Source: Micromonospora pattaloongensis (GTDB lineage: Bacteria; Actinomycetota; Actinomycetes; Mycobacteriales; Micromonosporaceae). Taken from it: a stretch of DNA of 64,000 nt. Positions 42,380-49,078 of the stretch are shown here, in pieces. The stretch covers positions 124,001 to 188,000 of the forward strand of contig NZ_FNPH01000001.1 of the NCBI RefSeq assembly GCF_900107255.1. The letters are read 5' to 3'. Positions within the stretch are counted from its first letter, which is position 1. Every line of letters begins with the position of its first letter. A model generated the notes under the pieces. It did no database searches. It saw only the letters and a list, made by a program, of their open reading frames with translations, and was not told the origin of the DNA. The translations under genes were made by a program, and so were the position numbers.

Positions 42380-43982
42380 CAGCCGGTCGCTGGTCGTCGA
42401 CTTCGGCACCTCGTCATCGGCGGCCGCGGTCGTCACCGGCGACACCATGCACCTGGTGGCGGAGCCGATCACCGGCTCGTACACCTGGCCGTCCGCGGTG
42501 CACTGGGACGGCCAGCACATGTTCGTCGGCAGCGTCGCCGAGCGCCGCAAGCGGGCCGAGCCCACGGCGTACGCCGCGGAGTTCAAGCGGGGCCTCGCCG
42601 CCGACGTCCCGGTGCCGCTCGGCGACCGACGGTTCCGCCCGGTCGAGCAGGTCGTCGCGGTCCTCGCGACGCTGCGCGGCGAGGCGGAGCACCTGCACGG
42701 CGGGCGGATCGAGCGCGCGGTGATCACCGTGCCGGCCAGCTACGCGGTCGGCGACCCGCGCCGGGGGCAGATGATCGCCGCCGGCGAGGCGGCCGGGTTC
42801 CACACCGTCGAGCTGCTCTCCGAGCCGGTCGCGGCCGCGTTCGCGCCGGTGGCGGGCGCTCCCCTCACCCCCGGCGAGCTGGTGCTCGTCTACGACCTCG
42901 GCGGCGGGACCTTCGACACCGCCCTGGTCCGGGTGGGCGAGCACGGGCACGAGGTGCTCGGCCACGTCGCGATCGACAACTGCGGCGGGCGTGACATCGA
43001 CGCGCTGCTGGCGGCGCGCATCCACGACGAGGGGCGGGAGTGGCTGGAGCCGCTGCTCGCCGCCGCCGCGACGGACCCGACCGGGCCGGCCGCGCTGCGG
43101 ATGGAGATGGCGGTCACCGACTTCGCCCGGCGGATCAAGCACCAGCTCAGCGAGGTGGAGGAGGTCGAGGACTTCCTGATGCCGAACACCCCGGCCTACC
43201 GGATGACCCGCGACGACCTGGCCTCGCTGGCCGCGCCGCTGCTCGACCAGACCGTCGCCTGCTGCCAGAGCCTGCTCGACGAGCTCGTCGTCGGGGTGAG
43301 CGAGGTCGACGCGGTGCTGCTGGTCGGCGGCGGCGCCCGGATGCCGGCGGTGATCGACACGGTGCGGCGGGCGTTCGAGCGGCCGCTGCGACACGTCGAC
43401 GAGCCCGAGCTGGCCACGGTCCGCGGCGCGGCGCGCTGGCTGGGACACAGCGGCAGCCGTACGGTCCTGCCGTCGCCGGCGAGCGACGGCTCCCAGCCGC
43501 TGTCGTTCGCCGTGCCCGGCCGGGCCCGGCTGCTGCGCTGGCTGGTCGGACCGGGCGACGCCTACCCGGCGGGGGCCACCCTGGCCCGGGTGCGGCTGCA
43601 GACCGGCGCGCTGTGGGATCTGACCGCCGCCACCGCCGGCACAATCGAGCGGCTGCTCGTCGCCCCCGGCGCCGAGATCGCCCCCCAGCACTGGCTGGCG
43701 CTGGCCCGGCCCACCACCGTCGACCGCGCGACGCCACCCGCGACCACCGACCGCGCGACGCCACCCGCGACCGCGCAACACGGCGCGGCGTCCACCACTG
43801 CGGGGCGCGGCGCGGAACCCGCGACGCCGGACCCGGCGGCGGGGCCCGCGACGCCCCATGACGCGGCGGGATCCCCGTCCCCCGACCCGGGGGCGGCGCC
43901 CCCGTCCCCCGACCCCGCGGCGCCGCCCGCGAGCCCCGACCCCGCGGCGGCGCCCGCGAGCCCCGATCCCCAGCCGGCCTAG
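42372..43982 (+). CDS. Second Hsp70-like ATPase with lipoyl-like domain and Pro/Asp/Ala repeat tail
   Basis: A 536-residue partner of the preceding protein. The ATPase domain has intact Hsp70 motifs: VVDFGTSSSAAAVV, VYDLGGGTFDTALV and VLLVGGGARMP. Residues ~383-450 repeat the barrel-sandwich-like module (LLRWLVGPGDAYPAGATLA...LTAATAGTIERLLVAPG). The last ~80 residues are a disordered tandem series of PATPDPAA/ASPDPAA-type units. ATG 42372 lies within the end of the upstream gene (eight-base overlap). The pairing of this canonical ATPase with a degenerate one suggests a hetero-complex. DnaK itself is excluded by the absent substrate-binding domain. Confidence 0.82.
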   Translation: MSDSRSLVVDFGTSSSAAAVVTGDTMHLVAEPITGSYTWPSAVHWDGQHMFVGSVAERRKRAEPTAYAAEFKRGLAADVPVPLGDRRFRPVEQVVAVLATLRGEAEHLHGGRIERAVITVPASYAVGDPRRGQMIAAGEAAGFHTVELLSEPVAAAFAPVAGAPLTPGELVLVYDLGGGTFDTALVRVGEHGHEVLGHVAIDNCGGRDIDALLAARIHDEGREWLEPLLAAAATDPTGPAALRMEMAVTDFARRIKHQLSEVEEVEDFLMPNTPAYRMTRDDLASLAAPLLDQTVACCQSLLDELVVGVSEVDAVLLVGGGARMPAVIDTVRRAFERPLRHVDEPELATVRGAARWLGHSGSRTVLPSPASDGSQPLSFAVPGRARLLRWLVGPGDAYPAGATLARVRLQTGALWDLTAATAGTIERLLVAPGAEIAPQHWLALARPTTVDRATPPATTDRATPPATAQHGAASTTAGRGAEPATPDPAAGPATPHDAAGSPSPDPGAAPPSPDPAAPPASPDPAAAPASPDPQPA

Positions 43983-44000
43983 CCCCGCCGACGCTCCCCG

Positions 44001-44819
44001 TCACCCCCGCCCCGGCGCCCGCAGCAGCCGGAACAGCGCGAGCCACTGCTCCGGCCAGACGTACCCGACCGGGGTGTCCACCGCCAGCCGTGCCGCCCGC
44101 GCCGCCGCGTCCACCCGGCGCGGCGGATAGCCCCGGCACAGCGACGCGTGCAGCGAGCCCCCGAGCCCACCGAAGCCGAGCTCGACGAAGCGGCGGTACG
44201 CCGGCATCGCGTCGGGCGGCAGCAGCGGCACGGGCCGGCGCGCGAGCCGCAGCAGGCCGGACTCGACCCGCGGCGCCGGCCGGAACGCCGTCCGGGGCAG
44301 CCGGCCGGCGAGCCGCCACTCGAACTCCGGCCAGCTCCGCACGGTCAGCCGGCTCCACCGCCCGAAGTCGCCGGTGCGCTTGCGCGCGTACTCGAGTTGG
44401 GTGACGAGCGTCGCCGAGGTCAGCCCGGGCGCCCGCAGGCACCAGTCGACGATCGGCGCGGTCAGCGCGTACGGGATGTTGCCGACGACGGCGAACGGCC
44501 GGGCCGGCGCCGGCGCGGTCAGGAAGTCCTCGACCAGGCAGGTGACGGTGGGCAGCGCCGCGCACGTCTCGCGCAGCCGGGCCGCCGGCGCCGGGTCCAC
44601 CTCGTACGCGAGCACCCGGCCGGCCCGCCGGGCCAGTGCCCGGGTCAGGTGCCCCTCCCCGGCCCCCACCTCGACCACGAGGTCGGCGGGGCCGATCCGG
44701 GCCGCGCGCACGATCTGCTCGATCGCGGCGGGGTCGCGGAGAAAGTTCTGCGACAGCACCCGTCGGGTACGGTCGCGTGCCGTTCGTTTTCTGGGTGTGG
44801 GTGATGCGCTCTGCGCCAC
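44001..44819 (-). CDS. Erm-family 23S rRNA (adenine-N6)-methyltransferase
   Basis: Methylates A2058 of 23S rRNA, giving macrolide-lincosamide-streptogramin B resistance. The 272-residue protein has the Erm N-terminus RVLSQNFLRDP, the SAM-binding VEVGAGEGHLTRAL, catalytic motif GNIPYAL, and the Erm-specific RLTVRSWPEFEWRLAGRLPR and FRPAPRVESGLLRL. KsgA/RsmA (16S dimethylase) is the nearest relative, but its NLPYNIS motif and C-terminal lobe differ. The GTG start at 44819 follows AGGACAC. A long untranslated leader with a short ORF and hairpin lies upstream, as in inducible erm genes. No antibiotic biosynthesis genes are nearby. Confidence 0.9.
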   Translation of the reverse strand: MAQSASPTPRKRTARDRTRRVLSQNFLRDPAAIEQIVRAARIGPADLVVEVGAGEGHLTRALARRAGRVLAYEVDPAPAARLRETCAALPTVTCLVEDFLTAPAPARPFAVVGNIPYALTAPIVDWCLRAPGLTSATLVTQLEYARKRTGDFGRWSRLTVRSWPEFEWRLAGRLPRTAFRPAPRVESGLLRLARRPVPLLPPDAMPAYRRFVELGFGGLGGSLHASLCRGYPPRRVDAAARAARLAVDTPVGYVWPEQWLALFRLLRAPGRG

Positions 44820-44971
44820 AGCCGGTGTCCTGTCTGCCGCCCGGCCCGCAGGTCGGGCGGCGGTGTGGACAGGCAGCCGCGAAGGCGGGCCTGCCCGAGC
44901 GGATCTGGACTCGGGTGGCCCTGGCGTGCGCGTCGGACGCGGCGTGCGGTGCGCGGCTGTTCTGCGGCGGC

Positions 44972-44994
44972 CTCCCTGCCGATCCGGCAGGGAG
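44972..44994 (-). promoter_or_regulatory. Hairpin in the erm leader
   Basis: A perfect 10-bp stem, CTCCCTGCCG and CGGCAGGGAG, with loop ATC. It sits six bases after the stop of the 38-codon leader ORF and about 150 bases before the erm start. It could act as an attenuator, or as a terminator of leader transcripts. Confidence 0.5.
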
Positions 44995-44999
44995 ACGCG

Positions 45000-45116
45000 T
45001 CAGGCGCCGACCACGTCCTGGCGGACCAGGGCGGGCCGCCGGCGCGGGCGGGAGACCAACAGCGGTCCCCGCGCGGCCGACGTGGCGGCGCGGATCAGCG
45101 CGTGCGTGGCGAACAT
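45000..45116 (-). CDS. Possible leader peptide of the erm gene
   Basis: A 38-residue ORF, starting MFATHALIRAATSAARG and containing SRPRRRPALVR, on the same strand and 180 bases upstream of erm. Arg-X-Arg (+X+) sequences are known macrolide-dependent ribosome arrest motifs in erm leaders, and this peptide has RPR and RRR options. A hairpin follows immediately. No strong RBS is visible before the ATG at 45116. The call rests on position and motif only. Confidence 0.35.
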   Translation of the reverse strand: MFATHALIRAATSAARGPLLVSRPRRRPALVRQDVVGA

Positions 45117-45227
45117 GGGCCCGACGCTAGCGACGGGCGTACGAACCGGGCAACGGGATTTCCGGGCCCGACCCCGAACGGCGGGCCGCGCCGTGTCCGA
45201 CGTCCGGAAATCGACGTTGTTCCCGAT

Positions 45228-47189
45228 ATGCAGCCCGATCGCCACGAATCCACCGCGCCCACCCCCGCCGCGAACGTGTTCGTGCGGCACTACGACCGGT
45301 TGGTGCGGCTCGCGTTCCTGGTCGCGCCCGCCGGCCGCGACCCGGAGTCCCGGCTGGCGCGGGCGCACCGGCTGGTCCAGCGCTGCCTGCCGTGGCGCGA
45401 GCGCGCCGTGCGGACCGAACGCGAGCTGCTGATCCGGGTGCTGCGCCGGGCCGCCCGGCGCAGCCGGACCGGGTGGCCGTCCCTGCGGACCTGGGCCTGG
45501 CCCGCCCCGGTCGACGGCGATCGTGCGCACGACGCGGTCGTCACCGCGCTCGGTGCCGCGCCGCGCGCGGTCCGCGCCGCGTACGTCCTGCTGATGGTCG
45601 AGCGGCTCCCGGCCCGTGACGCGGTCGTGGTGCTGCACGAGGCGGGCTGGCCGGAAGGGGTCGCGCACGTCGCGGCGGCGAGCGCGCTGCGGCAGCGGCT
45701 CGCGGACGAGCAGGGCATCCCGGTCGACCGGCAGCGGGCGCTGCTGGCGGGCCCGCCGGCCGATCCGACCGTGGTGCGGTTGCGCGCCCCCGACCCGGTG
45801 ACCCTGCGGGTGCGGCGCGTGGCCCGGCTCGGCGGCGCCGCGCTGGCGGCGGTCGTCGCGCTCACGGTCGTCGCGACCACGCTCCTCGGCGTCCCGCAGC
45901 GGCAACCGGCCGTGCCGCAGACGGTGGGCAGGTGGGCCACGCCCGAGGCGAGCCCGGTGGCCGTCCGCCGGATCGCGGCCCGGGCCTGGGCCGGCGCGAG
46001 CGAGTTGAGCGTGGCGACCTGGCCGGCGCGCGGCACCCGCACCACCGACGACGAACTCGTGCGCGCCGCCGTCGGGGCGTGGCGGCAGCTGGCGGAGCCG
46101 GCCACCGACCGCCGGACCGACGCGGCCACCCGCGTCCGCGCCCAGGCGGCGTCCGGCGGCTCGACGCCCGCGCCGCTCACGGTCGCGGTGTCGTCGCCGG
46201 CCGGCCGCGTCACGGTCACCACCGGGGCCGGCGCGGTCGCCGGGCCGCCCGTCGGGACTCCGCAGCTGCTGTACGCCGGTGAGCTGGACGGCGCCACCGT
46301 GGCGGTGCTCGCCGACCAGACCCGGATCGCCACGTACACCCTGCGGGGCGGCGCGCGGGGGTTGCGCGTCGAGCCGACGCCGCTGCCGGAGGCCGACACC
46401 GGCAGCGCGTTGCGGCTCGGACCGGCGGACGGACCGGCCCGCTATCTGGTCGCGCCCTGGGTGACGCGGGTGGAGACACGCACCGCCGACGGCCGGGGGT
46501 GGCGTCCGCTGCGGGTCGCCGGCGGGGTGAGCGATCCGGTGCCGGCCGGGGCGCGCGGTTGCGGGTCGGGGCCGCTGCTGCGGCTGCGGTCGGCCGAGGT
46601 CGATCGCACCCCGTTCCTCCTGGCGGACCTGGGCGGCACGGCGCTGGCGCGGCTGCGCTACCTGCCGCCCACGGCGGACCCGGCGGGCGACGGGGCCGAC
46701 GAGCTCGACCCGGACGGCGGGGCGGGCCTCTGGTCGCGGCTGGGGTGTCCGTTGGCCGAGTTGCGCGGCACGGCGCCGGAGTCGGCGACCGCGTGGGAGC
46801 TCTGGCGCGGACGGTTGCCCGGGACGACCGGGACGTCCCGGCTGGTCTGCCTGCGCGCGGCCTTCGGCGGCGGCGGTAACCGGGTGGCTGCGGTGCTGCT
46901 CGCCCCGGAGAGGGCCCCGAGCACCGTGGCGGCCGCGTCCGGCACCCGGCTCTGCAGCCGGCTCGCGCCCGACGTCGCCGTCGCGTGGTGGTGGAGGGCG
47001 CCGACGGGCGCGTGGCACCACCTCGCGGTCGGCGGCGGGGCGGTGGAGACGGTCGAGGTGACGATCGACGGCCGCACCCGGCGCGGCGGCCCGCTGGTCG
47101 TCTCCGGTCCGTATCCGACCCGCCCGACCGCCGCGGCCACCGTGCGGGCCACTGCGCGCGACGGCGACCCGGTCCCGGTGCTCAACTAG
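45228..47189 (+). CDS. Sigma-factor-like protein fused to a membrane anchor and extracytoplasmic domain
   Basis: A 653-residue protein. The N-terminal ~170 residues follow ECF sigma factor layout: a region-2-like helix NVFVRHYDRLVRLAFLVA, then a region-4-like VVTALGAAPRAVRAAYVLLMVERLPARDAVVVLHEAGW with a following helix. One transmembrane segment (LGGAALAAVVALTVVATTLL, about 198-220) leads to a ~430-residue outer part rich in beta-strand sequence, with Cys pairs (RGCGSGP, RLGCPLAEL). The -10/-35 recognition sequences are too divergent to claim promoter binding. ATG 45228 begins MQPDRHES; an upstream open frame overlaps the erm leader and lacks coding character. Function unknown. Confidence 0.72.
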   Translation: MQPDRHESTAPTPAANVFVRHYDRLVRLAFLVAPAGRDPESRLARAHRLVQRCLPWRERAVRTERELLIRVLRRAARRSRTGWPSLRTWAWPAPVDGDRAHDAVVTALGAAPRAVRAAYVLLMVERLPARDAVVVLHEAGWPEGVAHVAAASALRQRLADEQGIPVDRQRALLAGPPADPTVVRLRAPDPVTLRVRRVARLGGAALAAVVALTVVATTLLGVPQRQPAVPQTVGRWATPEASPVAVRRIAARAWAGASELSVATWPARGTRTTDDELVRAAVGAWRQLAEPATDRRTDAATRVRAQAASGGSTPAPLTVAVSSPAGRVTVTTGAGAVAGPPVGTPQLLYAGELDGATVAVLADQTRIATYTLRGGARGLRVEPTPLPEADTGSALRLGPADGPARYLVAPWVTRVETRTADGRGWRPLRVAGGVSDPVPAGARGCGSGPLLRLRSAEVDRTPFLLADLGGTALARLRYLPPTADPAGDGADELDPDGGAGLWSRLGCPLAELRGTAPESATAWELWRGRLPGTTGTSRLVCLRAAFGGGGNRVAAVLLAPERAPSTVAAASGTRLCSRLAPDVAVAWWWRAPTGAWHHLAVGGGAVETVEVTIDGRTRRGGPLVVSGPYPTRPTAAATVRATARDGDPVPVLN

Positions 47190-47268
47190 TCGCGGGCGGG
47201 GACCGGGCGTGCGGCGCCGCCCGCGCGGGATCGGCGGCGGCGTACGCGTTGCCTACTACCGCCGTTAG

Positions 47269-47281
47269 TAGAGTGTGGCCG
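47269..47281 (+). promoter_or_regulatory. -10 hexamer with flanking palindrome, leaderless start
   Basis: TAGAGT (47269-47274) is six bases before GTG 47281. It overlaps an inverted repeat CTACTA...TAGTAG (47253-47271), a possible operator. Confidence 0.45.
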
Positions 47282-47313
47282 TGAACGATGCACCGACCGG
47301 GGCGCTCCGGTGA
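47281..47313 (+). CDS. Possible 10-residue leaderless micro-ORF
   Basis: GTG at the predicted transcription start opens a ten-codon frame (MNDAPTGALR) that ends in TGA overlapping the GTG of the next gene (GGTGA). It could couple translation of the downstream membrane protein. There is no other support. Confidence 0.3.
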   Translation: MNDAPTGALR

Positions 47314-47678
47314 ACGGGCCCCTGGCGACCCTGACGATCGTCGCCTCCCTCGTCCTCGCCGGTTGGGCCGGCGTCGCGACCGCGCGCAACCGCCCGCCGG
47401 GGCGTTCGCACCTGGTCGGACTCGGCGTGCTCGGCCTGATCGTCGTGGCGCTGACCGTGGCGGCCGTGATCGCGATCGCCGAAGGCGAGCGGCCGGCGAG
47501 CATGGCGACCTTCGTCGGTTACCTGGTGACGATCGTCTGCCTGCCGCCGCTGGGCTGGGTGCTGGCCCGGATGGAGCCGACCCGGTGGGGCTCGGGGATC
47601 GTCATGACCGTGTGCCTGGTCGTCCCCGTCCTGGTGCTCCGGCTCGAACAGACCTGGTCGGTCGTGTCGCATGGCTGA
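47310..47678 (+). CDS. Small membrane protein, function unknown
   Basis: A 122-residue protein with four hydrophobic segments (LATLTIVASLVLAGWAGV; VLGLIVVALTVAAVIAI; ATFVGYLVTIVCLPPLGWVLA; IVMTVCLVVPVLVL). No catalytic motif. GTG 47310 has no classical RBS but overlaps the stop of the micro-ORF. Its last codons overlap the next membrane gene by eight bases, so the two products are probably made together and may form a complex. Confidence 0.75.
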   Translation: MNGPLATLTIVASLVLAGWAGVATARNRPPGRSHLVGLGVLGLIVVALTVAAVIAIAEGERPASMATFVGYLVTIVCLPPLGWVLARMEPTRWGSGIVMTVCLVVPVLVLRLEQTWSVVSHG

Positions 47679-48084
47679 GCAGCGCACCGCCGGCGAGCGG
47701 GCCACCAGCACCGGGCCGGGACGTGTCCTCGTCCTGATCTATCTGCTCTTCGCGATCGCCGCGACCTCGCGCGCGGGGGTGCAGATCGCGACGAAGTTCG
47801 ACGAGGCGCGGCTGGCGTACCTGCTCTCCGCGGTGGCGGCCGTGATCTACATCGTCGCCACCGTCGGGCTGGCCCGCGACGGCGCGTTCGGCCGGCGCCT
47901 CGCCTGGGTCTGCTGCACCGTGGAGTTGGTCGGTGTGCTCGCGGTCGGCGCGGCGAGCGTGCTCGCGCCGGACGCCTTCCCGCACGAGACCGTCTGGTCG
48001 GGCTTCGGCCGGGGATACGGCTACGTCCCCCTGGTCCTCCCGCTGATCGGCCTCTACTGGCTGCGCCGCACCGCCCGCCCGTGA
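47671..48084 (+). CDS. Small membrane protein, partner of the preceding gene
   Basis: A 137-residue protein with four membrane segments (VLVLIYLLFAIAATSRAG; LAYLLSAVAAVIYIVATVGLA; LAWVCCTVELVGVLAVGAASVL; GYVPLVLPLIGLYWLRR). It resembles uncharacterised integral membrane proteins common in actinobacteria. The ATG lies inside the end of the upstream gene. Confidence 0.78.
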   Translation: MAEQRTAGERATSTGPGRVLVLIYLLFAIAATSRAGVQIATKFDEARLAYLLSAVAAVIYIVATVGLARDGAFGRRLAWVCCTVELVGVLAVGAASVLAPDAFPHETVWSGFGRGYGYVPLVLPLIGLYWLRRTARP

Positions 48085-48085
48085 T

Positions 48086-48154
48086 CCCGACGATCGTGGG
48101 GTTATGGCGGTCCGGATCGGACGTGTCCTCGCCATAACCCCCCGGATCGTCGGG
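48086..48154. terminator. Long interrupted hairpin between convergent genes
   Basis: CCCGACGATC (48086-48095) and GGGGTTATGGCG (48098-48109) pair with CGCCATAACCCC (48130-48141) and GATCGTCGGG (48145-48154): 22 base pairs with a small GT/CCG internal loop and a 20-base loop. It fills the space between the membrane gene (ends 48084) and the reductase gene (ends 48173). Confidence 0.8.
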
Positions 48155-48172
48155 CGCTCCGGGCGGCGCGGG

Positions 48173-48934
48173 TCAGTCGCGGGGGCCGCCAGCGACGTAG
48201 ATGACCTGGCCGGAGACGAACGACGCGCCCTCGCTGGCCAGGAACGAGATGGTGTGGGCGACGTCCTCCGGACGGCCGACCCGGCGCACCGGGATCTGCG
48301 CGGCGCCGTGCTTCTGGAACTCCGCGAAGTCCACGCCCATCCGCGCCGCGGTCGCCGCCGTCATGTCGGTGACGATCAAGCCCGGCGCGACGGCGTTGGC
48401 CGTGATTCCGAACGGGCCCAGCTCGATCGCGAGGGTCTTGGTGAAGCCCTGCAGCCCGGCCTTCGCCGCGGCGTAGTTCACCTGGCCCCGGTTGCCGAGC
48501 GCGGAGGTGCTGGAGAGGTTGACGATCCGGCCCCACTTCTGGTCGACCATGTGCTTCTGGGCGGCCCGGGTGAAGAGGAACGCGCCGCGCAGGTGGACGT
48601 TCATGACCGTGTCCCAGTCGGTCTCGCTCATCTTGAAGATCAGGTTGTCCCGGAGCACGCCGGCGTTGTTCACCAGGATGCCGGGCGCGCCGAGCTCGCC
48701 CGCGATCCGGTCCACCGCGGCCGCGACCTGGGCCGCGTCCGCCACGTCGGCGCCGACCGCCAGCGCGCGCCCGCCGTCATTTTTGATCTGTTCCACCGTG
48801 GACGCGCAGGCCGCCTCGTCGAGGTCGACCACGGCGACGGCGTGTCCGTCGTTGGCGAGGCGTCGCGCGGTGGCGGCGCCGATGCCGCGGGCGGCACCGG
48901 TCACGATGGCGACGCGCCCAGGCTCCTCGAACAT
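48173..48934 (-). CDS. FabG-like short-chain dehydrogenase/reductase
   Basis: A 253-residue classical SDR. NADP-binding TGAARGIG near the N-terminus, LVNNAGV, catalytic Ser in NLSSTSALGNRGQ, and YAAAK with Tyr and Lys. The Asp in VVDLDE after beta-2 hints at NAD(H) preference. The sequence resembles 3-oxoacyl-ACP reductases (FabG) in the SSTSALGNRGQVNYAAAKAG segment, yet no other fatty-acid genes are near, so the substrate is open. ATG 48934 has GGGAGG at good distance. Confidence 0.9.
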   Translation of the reverse strand: MFEEPGRVAIVTGAARGIGAATARRLANDGHAVAVVDLDEAACASTVEQIKNDGGRALAVGADVADAAQVAAAVDRIAGELGAPGILVNNAGVLRDNLIFKMSETDWDTVMNVHLRGAFLFTRAAQKHMVDQKWGRIVNLSSTSALGNRGQVNYAAAKAGLQGFTKTLAIELGPFGITANAVAPGLIVTDMTAATAARMGVDFAEFQKHGAAQIPVRRVGRPEDVAHTISFLASEGASFVSGQVIYVAGGPRD

Positions 48935-48978
48935 GCTTACCTCCCGGTAACGTGTGACGTGGCCGGAGCTTAGCCCAG

Positions 48979-49078
48979 CAGCGCCGCGGCCGGGGCCGCC
49001 GATCAGCGCCGCGGCCGGGGCCGCCGATCAGCGCCGCGGCCGGGGCCGCCGATCAGCGCCGCGGCCGGGGCCGCCGCT
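48979..49078. repeat. Four tandem 25-bp repeats
   Basis: CAGCGCCGCGGCCGGGGCC followed by GCCGAT is repeated four times head to tail with one change at the end of the last copy. The array stops at the stop codon of the GH13 gene and begins 44 bases upstream of the reductase start. Confidence 0.93.

Noticed and set aside
38615-42727. 1370-codon open frame on the minus strand opposite the iron operon and the Hsp70-like gene
   Set aside because: High-GC mirror frame: composition is Arg/Gly/Pro/Ala-rich with no family motif, and the plus strand has clear conserved genes.
44001-44819. KsgA/RsmA 16S rRNA dimethylase
   Set aside because: The catalytic motif is NIPY rather than NLPY, and the Erm-specific WPxFEWxLxGRxPR segment is present.
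45117-47021. Long minus-strand frame leading into the erm leader ORF
   Set aside because: Overlaps the sigma-like gene in antisense; only the last 38 codons lie outside it and are kept as a low-confidence leader.
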